From: Acinetobacter schindleri CIP 107287 | Lineage (GTDB): Bacteria; Pseudomonadota; Gammaproteobacteria; Pseudomonadales; Moraxellaceae | Length of the DNA: 64,000 nt | Assembly (NCBI RefSeq): GCF_000368625.1 | Contig: NZ_KB849574.1 | Span: forward strand, 186,001-250,000 | Direction: 5' to 3' | Shown here: one piece after another, positions 37,323 to 45,474 of the stretch | How the letters are laid out: every line of letters starts with the position of its first letter | Numbering within the stretch: the stretch's first letter is position 1 | Made by a program: the position numbers and the translations under genes | The notes under the pieces: model-generated | Seen by the model: the letters and a program-made list of their open reading frames with translations, nothing else | Told to the model about the DNA's origin: nothing | The model's database searches: none

Positions 37323-37430
37323 ATTGGTATTTAACTTGCTATCTTTGCTGCTTTAATTCTCTTTCCTAAGGCAGCGATTGAAAACTCTTTTGCTCTATTA
37401 CTTAAATTATCTTATGAACATCCCTCATAC

Positions 37431-38330
37431 TCATATGGATGTATTTGTTGGGGAAAGCTCATGCATATAATCTAAAATCTGAGAGATATAGATATTATTA
37501 TCAATGCTGCGATAAGCAATTGAAATAGGACTATATGCCTCATTATCTAGGATAGGAATATATTGCAAATTACGCATACCAATAGCACTCGCACTTGCCG
37601 GAATAATGCAAATCCCTTCACCAGATGATACCAATCCTAATGCCATGTGAATTTCTCGTACTTCTCTAAGGTTCTGTGGAATTAAATCTAACTCTGAAAA
37701 TAAACTCTGAATAAATGTCGAGAAACTTGGTTTTGGAGCATTTGGATAAATGTAGATGATTTCGTTAAGAAATTGTGATAGATAAACCCCCTGCTGCTGA
37801 TATTGAGTTAGAGGATGATCCTTATGTACGGCTAAGAGCAATTTTTCTCGCTCTAGGATTGTTCTACGTATAGATGGGTCACTAATACCGAGACGACCGA
37901 ATCCCATATCAATCTTACCCATTTTCAAGGCTTCAACTTGATCTCGCGTACCACATTCGATAAGTTCAATTTTAATATCTCTTATATTCTTACGAAGATG
38001 ATCTATGATTTCAGGCAACTTCCAATAGAACAGTGAACCCACGTAGCCGATTCTGATCGCAGTGTTCTTAACATTGTAGCGGCTTACCATCGTTTTAGCA
38101 TGTGCCGTAAGTGTTAAAATTTGCACAGCATATTGATAAAAATACTCACCGACTTCGCTAGTTTTTATCGGCCGTGTACCTCTTTCAAATAAGGTAACCC
38201 CTAATTCATCTTCTAAATTTTTAATCTGTCTCGTTAAAGGTGGCTGGGCGATACATAATCGTGCCGCAGCTTTGGTAACACTTTTTTCCTCAACCACTGC
38301 GACAAAGTACTTTAAACTTCTCAATTCCAT
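37431..38330 (-). CDS. catM: CatM, LysR-type regulator of catechol genes
   Basis: A 299-residue LysR-type activator that responds to cis,cis-muconate. The N-terminal winged helix (MELRSLKYFVAVVEEKSVTKAA, then IAQPPLTRQIKNLEDELG) and the C-terminal effector domain (IRIGYVGSLFYWKLPEII, LIECGTRDQVEALKMGKIDMGFGR) match CatM/BenM of A. baylyi as I recall them. It is divergent from catB, and the 113-base gap contains the ATAC-N7-GTAT site these regulators bind. Confidence 0.92.
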   Translation of the reverse strand: MELRSLKYFVAVVEEKSVTKAAARLCIAQPPLTRQIKNLEDELGVTLFERGTRPIKTSEVGEYFYQYAVQILTLTAHAKTMVSRYNVKNTAIRIGYVGSLFYWKLPEIIDHLRKNIRDIKIELIECGTRDQVEALKMGKIDMGFGRLGISDPSIRRTILEREKLLLAVHKDHPLTQYQQQGVYLSQFLNEIIYIYPNAPKPSFSTFIQSLFSELDLIPQNLREVREIHMALGLVSSGEGICIIPASASAIGMRNLQYIPILDNEAYSPISIAYRSIDNNIYISQILDYMHELSPTNTSI

Positions 38331-38347
38331 TGAAATTTCCCACTATT

Positions 38348-38372
38348 ATACCTTTTAAGTATTTTTAAATAC
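38348..38372. promoter_or_regulatory. CatM binding region upstream of catB
   Basis: ATACCTTTTAAGTAT (38348-38362) is an exact ATAC-N7-GTAT, the consensus reported for CatM/BenM. It overlaps a second palindrome GTATTTTTAAATAC (38359-38372), which could be the lower-affinity site. Both lie 70-95 bases before catB and just upstream of catM, as expected for dual control. Confidence 0.82.
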
Positions 38373-38443
38373 TAAAACATTTCTATTTAAAAAGAAAAAT
38401 ATCAATTAAGGTATTTACAGCAATATATGGATTATAACGCTAT

Positions 38444-39553
38444 ATGTACAAGAATATAGAAACTATACTCGCTGAGATACCGACAATTCGCCCTCATAAA
38501 ATGGCCGTTGCAACAATGCAAACCCAAACATTAGTCTTAATCAAAATTGAGACTGAAGATGGATTTGTAGGTTGGGGTGAGGCAACCACGATTGGTGGCT
38601 TAGGTTATGGTGAAGAAAGTCCTGAAAGTATCAAGGTAAACATTGATACTTACTTCTCTCCTCTACTCAAAACTTTATCACATTTGAATATCGCACAAAC
38701 ATTGCAGATTATTCAAAAAAATATCAATGGGAATCGTTTTGCTAAATGCGCAATCCAAACAGCTTTACTGGATATTCAAGCACAACGTTTAGGTTTGCCA
38801 TTATCAGAAGTTCTAGGTGGCCGACTACGTGACAGCGTTCCAGTTCTATGGGTATTGGCTTCAGGTGACACAGATAAAGATATTGCTGAAGCACAAAAAA
38901 TGTTGGCAGCAAAACGTCATAATTTCTTCAAACTAAAAATTGGTTCACGCCCAGTTGAGGCTGATGTCGAACATGTATTGACCATTAAGAAAGCACTCGG
39001 CCCTGACGTGTCAATCCGTGTAGATGTAAACAGAGCTTGGTCTGAACTAGAAGCGATTAAAGGAATTCAACTCCTCCAAGACGGTGGTGTCGATCTAATC
39101 GAACAACCGTGTGCAATTGATAACATCGACGCTATGCAACGATTAACCCATCGATTTGATATTGCCATTATGGCTGATGAATCTTTGATGGGCCCTGCTT
39201 CTGCTTATCGTTTAGCAAAAACGAATGCTGCATCTGTCTTTGCTGTCAAAGTTGCGCAATCAGGTGGCCTATTTGAGGGACGTGATGTTGCAACTATTGC
39301 AAATCTAGCTGGAATTGACTTGTATGGCGGGACCATGCTTGAAGGATCCATTGGAACGATGGCCTCGGCACATCTTTTTTCTACTTTTAAGAATCTAGCA
39401 TATGGAACCGAATTATTCGGCCCCCTACTTTTGACTCAAGAAATTTTAAAAACACCCCTTCAATACGAAAACTTTGAACTGCATTTACCCCAAGGTAATG
39501 GCCTAGGTATTGAAATTAATGAAGATAAACTAGATCAACTTCGACGTAAATAA
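38444..39553 (+). CDS. catB: Muconate cycloisomerase
   Basis: Converts cis,cis-muconate to muconolactone in the ortho-cleavage pathway. The 369-residue enolase-superfamily enzyme has the KLK catalytic motif at K163-x-K165 (FKLKIGSR), metal ligands in RVDVNRAW (D194), DLIEQPC and MADESLMG, and the second-side Lys in FAVKVAQSGG. The sequence starts MYKNIETILAEIPTIRPHKM, like CatB of other Acinetobacter. It opens the CatM-controlled catBCA unit. Confidence 0.95.
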   Translation: MYKNIETILAEIPTIRPHKMAVATMQTQTLVLIKIETEDGFVGWGEATTIGGLGYGEESPESIKVNIDTYFSPLLKTLSHLNIAQTLQIIQKNINGNRFAKCAIQTALLDIQAQRLGLPLSEVLGGRLRDSVPVLWVLASGDTDKDIAEAQKMLAAKRHNFFKLKIGSRPVEADVEHVLTIKKALGPDVSIRVDVNRAWSELEAIKGIQLLQDGGVDLIEQPCAIDNIDAMQRLTHRFDIAIMADESLMGPASAYRLAKTNAASVFAVKVAQSGGLFEGRDVATIANLAGIDLYGGTMLEGSIGTMASAHLFSTFKNLAYGTELFGPLLLTQEILKTPLQYENFELHLPQGNGLGIEINEDKLDQLRRK

Positions 39554-39582
39554 TTTGAACATTGATATTAAGGAGTGAAACT

Positions 39583-39873
39583 ATGTTGTTTCATGTACGA
39601 ATGGATGTGAATATTCCTCGTGACTTGCAAGAAGCGCAAGTTAACGAAATTAAAGCTGTTGAAAAAGCGTATTCACAAGAATTGCAACGTCAAGGTAGAT
39701 GGCGTCATATCTGGCGAATTACGGGACAGTACTCGAATATCAGTATTTTTGATGTGGAAAATAATGAGGAATTACACAACCTTTTACAAGGCTTACCGCT
39801 TTATCCATTTATGAAAATTGAAGTGATGGCCTTAAACCGTCATCCATCTTCAATTCGAGATAATGATAGTTAA
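39583..39873 (+). CDS. catC: Muconolactone delta-isomerase
   Basis: A 96-residue ferredoxin-like-fold isomerase that converts muconolactone to 3-oxoadipate enol-lactone; the family forms decamers. It starts MLFHVRMDVNIPRDL and contains the conserved EKAYSQELQRQGRWRHIWR and the YPFMKIEV tail. The ATG at 39583 is chosen because AAGGAG sits seven to eight bases upstream; an in-frame TTG at 39562 would include that ribosome-binding site. Confidence 0.95.
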   Translation: MLFHVRMDVNIPRDLQEAQVNEIKAVEKAYSQELQRQGRWRHIWRITGQYSNISIFDVENNEELHNLLQGLPLYPFMKIEVMALNRHPSSIRDNDS

Positions 39874-39937
39874 TTGATTTGTCTCAATATCTTAAGATCA
39901 ATCTAATAAATACGATAAATAGTTAGTAATAAGGATC

Positions 39938-39971
39938 AGGACAAGATTTTTTCAAAAGTAAAAATTGTCCT
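39938..39971 (+). promoter_or_regulatory. Intercistronic hairpin between catC and catA
   Basis: AGGACAA (39938-39944) pairs with TTGTCCT (39965-39971) across an AT-rich 20-base loop. It may influence mRNA processing or catA translation. There is no T-run, so full termination is unlikely. Confidence 0.45.
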
Positions 39972-40003
39972 AATTAACAAAAAATACTTAAGGAGTAAGT
40001 AGC

Positions 40004-40924
40004 ATGAACCATCAAGAAATCGATGCTTTAGTAAAAAAAATGAACGTAGATACTGCAACTGGGCCTGTAGATGCACGTGTACAGCAAGTTGTTGTTCGTT
40101 TGGTTTCAGATCTATTTAAAGCCATTGAGGATTTAGACTTAACTCAATCAGAAGTTTGGAAAGGTCTTGAATATTTCACTGATGCAGGTCAAGCAAATGA
40201 ACTTGGTCTTCTTGCAGCGGGTCTAGGCTTAGAACATTTCTTAGACCTTCGTGCTGATGAAGCTGATGCAAAAGCAGGAGTGACAGGCGGTACTCCGCGT
40301 ACCATCGAAGGTCCTCTGTATGTAGCAGGTGCACCAGAGTCTGTAGGTTTCGCACGCATGGACGATGGATCGGAATCTGACAAAGTTGATACTTTATTTA
40401 TTGAAGGTACCGTGACTGATACTGAAGGCAATATTATTGAAGGTGCTAAAGTTGAAGTTTGGCATGCAAATAGCTTAGGCAATTATTCATTCTTTGATAA
40501 GTCTCAATCAGACTTCAACCTTCGCCGTACGATCCATGCAGATCAAGACGGTAAATATGTTGCTCAGACCACAATGCCTGTCGGCTATGGCTGCCCGCCA
40601 GAAGGTACCACTCAATTTGTTTTAAATAAATTGGGCCGTCATGGCAACCGCCCTTCTCATGTGCATTACTTCGTATCAGCACCTGGTTATCGTAAGTTGA
40701 CGACTCAATTTAACATCGAAGGTGATCAATATCTTTGGGATGACTTTGCTTTTGCTACCCGTGATGGCCTAGTGGCAATAGCTGTAGACATTACTGACGA
40801 AGTGGAAATTGCACGTCGTGGCGTAAATAAGCCATTCAAACATATTCAATTTAATGTTCAACTAGTAAAAGAAACTGCATCTGCGCCAACTACAGAAATC
40901 GAGCGTCGTCGCGTCAGCGCTTAA
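40004..40924 (+). CDS. catA: Catechol 1,2-dioxygenase
   Basis: Intradiol cleavage of catechol to cis,cis-muconate. The 306-residue enzyme has the N-terminal helical linker domain for dimerisation and the Fe(III)-binding catalytic domain with ligands Y161 (GNYSFFD), Y195 (PVGYGCPP), H219 and H221 (RPSHVHYFV). It links the iac pathway, which ends at catechol, to the cat pathway. AAGGAG lies upstream of the ATG. A strong terminator follows and separates it from catI. Confidence 0.96.
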   Translation: MNHQEIDALVKKMNVDTATGPVDARVQQVVVRLVSDLFKAIEDLDLTQSEVWKGLEYFTDAGQANELGLLAAGLGLEHFLDLRADEADAKAGVTGGTPRTIEGPLYVAGAPESVGFARMDDGSESDKVDTLFIEGTVTDTEGNIIEGAKVEVWHANSLGNYSFFDKSQSDFNLRRTIHADQDGKYVAQTTMPVGYGCPPEGTTQFVLNKLGRHGNRPSHVHYFVSAPGYRKLTTQFNIEGDQYLWDDFAFATRDGLVAIAVDITDEVEIARRGVNKPFKHIQFNVQLVKETASAPTTEIERRRVSA

Positions 40925-40932
40925 TTACTCTT

Positions 40933-40964
40933 AAGAATGGATAGTCCACACTATCCATTCTTTT
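40933..40964 (+). terminator. Terminator after catA
   Basis: AAGAATGGATAG (40933-40944), loop TCCACA, CTATCCATTCTT (40951-40962), then TTCC. The stem is a perfect 12 base pairs; the T-run is short but continues from the 3' arm. It should separate catBCA from catIJFD at least partly. Confidence 0.75.
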
Positions 40965-41061
40965 CCTCTCTAATTGAATTGAATCATTACTAATCACTAT
41001 AAGTAAAAATACTGATTAATAATGATTTAAATATAAATTAATATTAGTTTGAGCAATTTTT

Positions 41062-41730
41062 ATGATTAATAAATCAACATCATTACAAACAGCTCTTTCC
41101 CAAATCAAGGACGGTTCTACCATTATGATCGGTGGTTTCGGTACAGCGGGTCAGCCTGCTGAGCTGATTGATGGTTTGATCAAACTTGGTGTGAAAGATC
41201 TGGTGATCGTCAATAACAATGCCGGTAATGGCGACTACGGTCTGGCTAAATTACTCAAAGCTGGTGCAGTGCGTAAAATCATCTGCTCATTCCCGCGTCA
41301 GTCTGACTCGTGGGTATTTGACGAGCTTTATCGTGCAGGAAAAATTGAACTGGAACTGGTACCGCAAGGTAATCTGGCTTGCCGTATCCAGGCGGCTGGT
41401 ATGGGCTTAGGTCCAATCTACACCCCTACCGGTTTTGGTACCTTGCTGGCGGAAGGCAAACCGACCATGAACTATGAAGGCAAAGACTACGTTTTAGAAA
41501 ATCCAATTAAAGCTGACTTTGCTTTAATTAAAGCATCTAAAGGCGACCGTTGGGGCAATCTGGTCTACCGTAAATCTGCGCGTAACTTCGGCCCGATCAT
41601 GGCGATGGCAGCAGATGTGACCATTGCACAGGTTTCTGAGGTGGTTGAACTGGGTGCACTGGATCCAGAGCACATCATCACCCCGGGAATTTTTGTTCAA
41701 CACATTGTTCAAGTTAAGCCTGCACAATAA
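41062..41730 (+). CDS. catI: 3-oxoadipate CoA-transferase alpha subunit
   Basis: With CatJ, transfers CoA from succinyl-CoA to 3-oxoadipate. The 222-residue family I CoA-transferase subunit has the GGFGTAGQPAELID motif at about residues 23-37 and the NNNAGNGDYGLAKLL segment. Indistinguishable by eye from PcaI of the protocatechuate branch; the symbol follows from location after catBCA. It has only a weak ribosome-binding site and lies 137 bases after catA, beyond a terminator, so a separate promoter is expected. Confidence 0.92.
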   Translation: MINKSTSLQTALSQIKDGSTIMIGGFGTAGQPAELIDGLIKLGVKDLVIVNNNAGNGDYGLAKLLKAGAVRKIICSFPRQSDSWVFDELYRAGKIELELVPQGNLACRIQAAGMGLGPIYTPTGFGTLLAEGKPTMNYEGKDYVLENPIKADFALIKASKGDRWGNLVYRKSARNFGPIMAMAADVTIAQVSEVVELGALDPEHIITPGIFVQHIVQVKPAQ

Positions 41731-41749
41731 TTGGCATCGGAGATAAATA

Positions 41750-42400
41750 ATGAGCTATAGCAAACTGACCCGTGACCAGATCGCTGAACGTGTGGCACAA
41801 GACATTCCTGATGGTGCTTATGTGAACCTGGGTATCGGTTTACCAACCAAAATTTCCAGCTACCTGCCAAGCGATAAAGATGTCTTCCTGCATTCTGAAA
41901 ATGGTCTGTTGGCATTCGGTCCTCCTCCTGCTGAAGAAGACCGCGATCCTGAGCTGATCAATGCCGGCAAAGAATTCGTAACCTTACTGGAAGGCGGTTC
42001 TTTCTTCCATCACGGCGATTCTTTCGCAATGATGCGTGGCAGTCACTTAGACATCGCTGTACTGGGTGCATTCCAGGTCGCTGAAAATGGCGATCTGGCC
42101 AACTGGCATACTGGTGCTCCAGATGCAATTCCAGCAGTCGGCGGTGCGATGGATCTGGCTGTGGGTGCCAAGAAAGTCTTTATTACCACAGATCACGTGA
42201 CCAAAAAAGGCGAGCCAAAAATTGTCGCTGAACTATCTTATCCTGCGACTGGCCTGAAATGTGTCGACCGTATCTATACCGACCTGTGCGTGATTGATGT
42301 CACGCCTGAAGGTATGAAAGTTATTGAGAAAGTCGAAGGTCTGTCATTTGAAGAATTGCAGTCATTGACCGGTGCCAAACTGATTGATGCGACTCGATGA
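41750..42400 (+). CDS. catJ: 3-oxoadipate CoA-transferase beta subunit
   Basis: A 216-residue subunit carrying the catalytic glutamate E50 in LHSENGLLAFGP, which forms the CoA thioester intermediate. VNLGIGLPTKISSYL precedes it as in all family members. GGAG lies eight bases upstream of the ATG. It is followed by a 177-base gap with a REP-like element before catF. Confidence 0.93.
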   Translation: MSYSKLTRDQIAERVAQDIPDGAYVNLGIGLPTKISSYLPSDKDVFLHSENGLLAFGPPPAEEDRDPELINAGKEFVTLLEGGSFFHHGDSFAMMRGSHLDIAVLGAFQVAENGDLANWHTGAPDAIPAVGGAMDLAVGAKKVFITTDHVTKKGEPKIVAELSYPATGLKCVDRIYTDLCVIDVTPEGMKVIEKVEGLSFEELQSLTGAKLIDATR

Positions 42401-42484
42401 GTATAAATAGACAAACATCGCTATTTTTAAACGACACATTGAATAGAGATTGAACGTTCCTTCTCTTGCGCCATATATGGTTCA

Positions 42485-42552
42485 GGGAGAAGGTTAGGAT
42501 GAGGGGAATTTCCAGACATCCTCTCCCTAACCCTCTCCTTCAAAGGAGAGGG
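42485..42552. repeat. REP-like dispersed palindrome (copy 2), between catJ and catF
   Basis: An imperfect long inverted repeat, GGGAGAAGGTTAGGATGAGG (42485-42504) against CCTCTCCCTAACCCTCTCC (42520-42538). It is followed by a compact hairpin CCCTCTCCT-TCAA-AGGAGAGGG ending at 42552. The core matches the element downstream of rdgB. It sits inside a transcription unit, so it probably acts on mRNA stability or is a neutral insertion. Confidence 0.72.
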
Positions 42553-42577
42553 AACTTTATAAAGAAGAGAATACTCC

Positions 42578-43783
42578 ATGAAAAACGCATATATTATCGA
42601 TGCCATCCGTACCCCATTCGGTCGTTATGCCGGTGGCCTCGCCCCTGTCCGTGCAGATGACTTAGGTGCTGTACCAATCAAAGCCTTGATGAAACGCAAT
42701 CCATCGGTGAACTGGGAACAGGTCGATGACGTGATTTATGGCTGTGCCAATCAGGCGGGTGAAGACAACCGTAACGTCGGTCGTATGTCTTCATTGCTTG
42801 CAGGTGTGCCTTATCAGGTGCCAGCAACGACAGTAAACCGTCTGTGTGGTTCATCGCTGGATGCAGTTGCGATGGCAGCACGTGCGATTAAAGCCGGTGA
42901 AGCCAATCTGATTATTGCCGGTGGTGTAGAAAGCATGTCGCGTGCTCCATTCGTGATGGGCAAGTCAGAAACGGCGTATGGCCGTAGCCAGAAGATTGAA
43001 GACACCACCATGGGCTGGCGTTTTATCAATCCGAAACTGAAAGAAATGTACGGTGTAGAAACCATGCCGCAAACGGCTGAAAATCTGGCGGAACAGTTCA
43101 ACATCAACCGTGAAGATCAGGACAAGTTTGCCCTGACCAGCCAGCAACGTACCGCAGCAGCGCAGGCCAATGGTTTCTTTAAGAATGAAATCGTGCCTGT
43201 GGTGATTCCGCAGCGTAAAGGCGATGCGGTGGTTGTCGATACTGATGAACATCCACGTGCCTCTACCACAGCAGAAGCATTGGCAAAACTGAAACCTGTG
43301 GTGAAAGCAGACGGTACGGTAACGGCGGGTAATGCTTCTGGTATTAACGATGGTGCGGCTGCTCTTTTAATCGCATCTGATGAAGCGGTTGCTCAACACG
43401 GCTTAAAGCCACGTGCCAAAATTATTGGCTCAACAGTTGTGGGTGTTGAACCTCGTATTATGGGCTTTGGCCCTGCACCTGCCATTAAAAAGTTGCTTGC
43501 TCAAACAGGCCTTACTTTAGAGCAGATGGATGTGATCGAGCTGAATGAAGCTTTTGCTGCCCAAGCACTGGCATGTACCCGTGACTTGGGTATCGAAGAC
43601 GGCTCAGAGAAAGTCAATCCAAATGGCGGTGCGATTGCATTGGGTCATCCACTTGGTGCATCTGGCGCGCGTCTGGTGACGACTGCACTGAACCAGCTTG
43701 AACAAACTGGTGGTCAATATGCGCTGTGTTCAATGTGTATTGGTGTGGGTCAAGGCATCGCTTTGATTATTGAACGTGTCTAA
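42578..43783 (+). CDS. catF: 3-oxoadipyl-CoA thiolase
   Basis: Cleaves 3-oxoadipyl-CoA to succinyl-CoA and acetyl-CoA, the last step of the pathway. The 401-residue thiolase has nucleophile C90 ([10 protein letters not shown]), the His of GHPLGASGA near residue 357 and the second Cys in [10 protein letters not shown] near 387. [11 protein letters not shown] is also conserved. It lies between two repeat elements but remains in order with catIJ and catD. Confidence 0.94.
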   Translation: MKNAYIIDAIRTPFGRYAGGLAPVRADDLGAVPIKALMKRNPSVNWEQVDDVIYGCANQAGEDNRNVGRMSSLLAGVPYQVPATTVNRLCGSSLDAVAMAARAIKAGEANLIIAGGVESMSRAPFVMGKSETAYGRSQKIEDTTMGWRFINPKLKEMYGVETMPQTAENLAEQFNINREDQDKFALTSQQRTAAAQANGFFKNEIVPVVIPQRKGDAVVVDTDEHPRASTTAEALAKLKPVVKADGTVTAGNASGINDGAAALLIASDEAVAQHGLKPRAKIIGSTVVGVEPRIMGFGPAPAIKKLLAQTGLTLEQMDVIELNEAFAAQALACTRDLGIEDGSEKVNPNGGAIALGHPLGASGARLVTTALNQLEQTGGQYALCSMCIGVGQGIALIIERV

Positions 43784-43802
43784 AAGACAATTAAAAATAT
43801 AA

Positions 43803-43870
43803 ACCTCCTCCCTGAATGTAGATTCAAAGTACTGCTTTGAATCAAATGCAAGAAAGGGAGGTCGGGAGGG
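43803..43870. repeat. Palindromic repeat between catF and catD
   Basis: A perfect inner repeat GATTCAAA-GTACTGC-TTTGAATC (43821-43843) is enclosed by CCTCCTCCCT on the left and AGGGAGGTCGGGAGGG on the right. The right arm abuts the catD start and supplies its purine-rich ribosome-binding site. Confidence 0.65.
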
Positions 43871-43876
43871 ATTTTA

Positions 43877-44653
43877 ATGCCAACATTTACATCAAATGAT
43901 GCACAAATTAATTACCAGACTTTTGGTGATGCTGCAAAACCTGCACTGGTTTTCTCAAATTCTCTGGGTACAAATTTCAAAATGTGGCAACCACAAATTG
44001 ATTTTTTCCAGCAAGATTTCTTTGTGATTTGCTACGACACCAGTGGTCATGGGGCTTCATCTGCACCACAAGGCCCATATAGCATTGATCAACTTGGTCA
44101 AGATGTGGTGAATCTACTTGATCATTTAAATATTGAAAAAGCAGCTTTCTGCGGTATTTCAATGGGCGGCTTAACCGGTCAATGGTTGGTGATTAACCGT
44201 CCAGAACGCTTTAATCAGGTGGTGGTGTGCAATACAGCAGCAAAAATCGGTCAGGAACAGGCCTGGCTGGAACGTGCCACGCTGGTGCGTGAACAAGGTT
44301 TACAACCGATTGCTTCTACTGCAGCATCACGCTGGTTTACTGAACCCTTTATTCAAAGCAACGCAACAGTGGTAAATAATCTTCAAAACGACTTGGGAGC
44401 TGGCAGCCCGGAAGGTTATGCAAGTTGCTGTGAAGCTTTAGCGAAGGCAGATCTTCGAGAACAACTAAAGCAAGTTAAAATTCCGGTATTTATCATTGCT
44501 GGTCAACAAGATCCCGTTACGACTATGGAAGATGGCTTGTTTATTCAAAAGCAAATTTTTAACAGCCAATTATTTAATATAAATGCATCTCATATTTCTA
44601 ACCTTGAACAGCCTGAAGATTTTAATAATACTATAATTAATTTTTTAAATTAG
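43877..44653 (+). CDS. catD: 3-oxoadipate enol-lactonase
   Basis: A 258-residue alpha/beta-hydrolase that opens 3-oxoadipate enol-lactone to 3-oxoadipate. The nucleophile elbow is CGISMGG (S95), an Asp follows in the GQQDPVT strand and the His is in [10 protein letters not shown] near residue 238. The reading frame is intact to TAG at 44651-44653. Only one base separates that stop from the surviving 3' end of an unrelated thyA, marking the island's right boundary. Confidence 0.93.
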   Translation: MPTFTSNDAQINYQTFGDAAKPALVFSNSLGTNFKMWQPQIDFFQQDFFVICYDTSGHGASSAPQGPYSIDQLGQDVVNLLDHLNIEKAAFCGISMGGLTGQWLVINRPERFNQVVVCNTAAKIGQEQAWLERATLVREQGLQPIASTAASRWFTEPFIQSNATVVNNLQNDLGAGSPEGYASCCEALAKADLREQLKQVKIPVFIIAGQQDPVTTMEDGLFIQKQIFNSQLFNINASHISNLEQPEDFNNTIINFLN

Positions 44654-44654
44654 T

Positions 44655-44837
44655 GATAAGCACCTGTATGCCAACCACTTTGAACAAGCCAAACTTCAGC
44701 TAAGTCGTGAGCCTTTAGGTCTATGTCAGTTAAAACTGAATCCTGAAATTAAAGATCTATTCGATTTCAAATTTGAAGATATTGAAATTGTCGGCTATGA
44801 ATCCCATCCGGCAATTAAAGCGCCTGTCACGGTTTAA
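44655..44837 (+). pseudogene. thyA: 3' remnant of the native thyA (last 60 codons)
   Basis: Reading from GAT at 44655, the frame gives [20 protein letters not shown], continues with [19 protein letters not shown] and ends AIKAPVTV at TAA 44835-44837. This is the C-terminal part of an E. coli-type thymidylate synthase (HLYSNH...QLSREP...FDYRFEDFEIEGY...PGIKAPV as I recall it). There is no start codon, no active-site Cys and no ribosome-binding site. It is collinear with folA, its usual neighbour, and is followed by a good terminator. The 5' part is absent from the other end of the island, so some native sequence was deleted. Confidence 0.9.
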
Positions 44838-44860
44838 TTTTTCCCAAACCCAAGAAAATC

Positions 44861-44890
44861 AAAATCCCACTTTGCTTAAAGTGGGATTTT
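44861..44890 (+). terminator. Old thyA terminator
   Basis: AAAATCCCACTTT (44861-44873), loop GCTT, AAAGTGGGATTTT (44878-44890). It is a perfect 13-base-pair stem and now serves the catIJFD unit. Confidence 0.9.
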
Positions 44891-44933
44891 GCATTTTAAT
44901 AGGAACAATTTTTACTTGTTTTTGAGTGTGGGT

Positions 44934-45446
44934 ATGGCATTTCAGGATTTAGAAGTCGTTCATGTCGTTGCAATGGATCAGCAGCGCTGTATTGGTAAGG
45001 ACAATGACCTGCCTTGGCATATCTCAGCAGATCTAAAACATTTTAAGGAAATCACCCAGGGCGGTGTAATTGTAATGGGACGTAAGACCCTTGAATCCAT
45101 GGGACGTGCCTTGCCTAAACGTGTCAACTGGGTCATTACCCGTGATACAGACTGGTCTTTTGAAGGTACTAAAGTCGCACACACGATTGAAGATGCCTTG
45201 AACCAAGCTGTTGCAGATGTAAAAGCGTCAGAAAAACCGGAGTCTATTTATATTATTGGGGGTGGTGAAATCTTCAAACAGACAATGAGTATTGCTGACC
45301 GTCTGGAACTGACCCATGTCGAACTGGATGTACAAGGTCATGCCTTCTACCCGGAAATTCCTGCTGAATTCAAAAAAGTTTTTTCCGAACAACATATCGA
45401 CGACAAAACCGGGATTGCTTTTGAGTTTGCAAATTATAGAAAATGA
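44934..45446 (+). CDS. folA: Dihydrofolate reductase
   Basis: Reduces dihydrofolate to tetrahydrofolate with NADPH, regenerating the cofactor used by thymidylate synthase. The 170-residue product starts MAFQDLEVVHVVAMD and has the conserved CIGKDNDLPWHISADLKHF, VIVMGRKTLESMG and IYIIGGGEIFKQ segments. The ATG at 44934 is chosen over a TTG at 44889, which lies inside the preceding terminator. Its historic partner thyA is broken directly upstream. Confidence 0.94.
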   Translation: MAFQDLEVVHVVAMDQQRCIGKDNDLPWHISADLKHFKEITQGGVIVMGRKTLESMGRALPKRVNWVITRDTDWSFEGTKVAHTIEDALNQAVADVKASEKPESIYIIGGGEIFKQTMSIADRLELTHVELDVQGHAFYPEIPAEFKKVFSEQHIDDKTGIAFEFANYRK

Positions 45447-45474
45447 AGAATAATTTTTAATTAAAGATTCAATT

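Noticed and set aside
39562-39582. TTG start for catC
   Set aside because: The codons contain the AAGGAG ribosome-binding site used by the ATG at 39583.
44655-44837. The tail after catD as another muconolactone isomerase or hydrolase fragment
   Set aside because: First considered because of the cat context, but the translation (HLYANH, QLSREP, IKAPVTV) is thymidylate synthase.
44889-44933. N-terminal extension of folA from a TTG codon
   Set aside because: The TTG lies within the terminator of the thyA remnant, and DHFR homology begins at the ATG at 44934.
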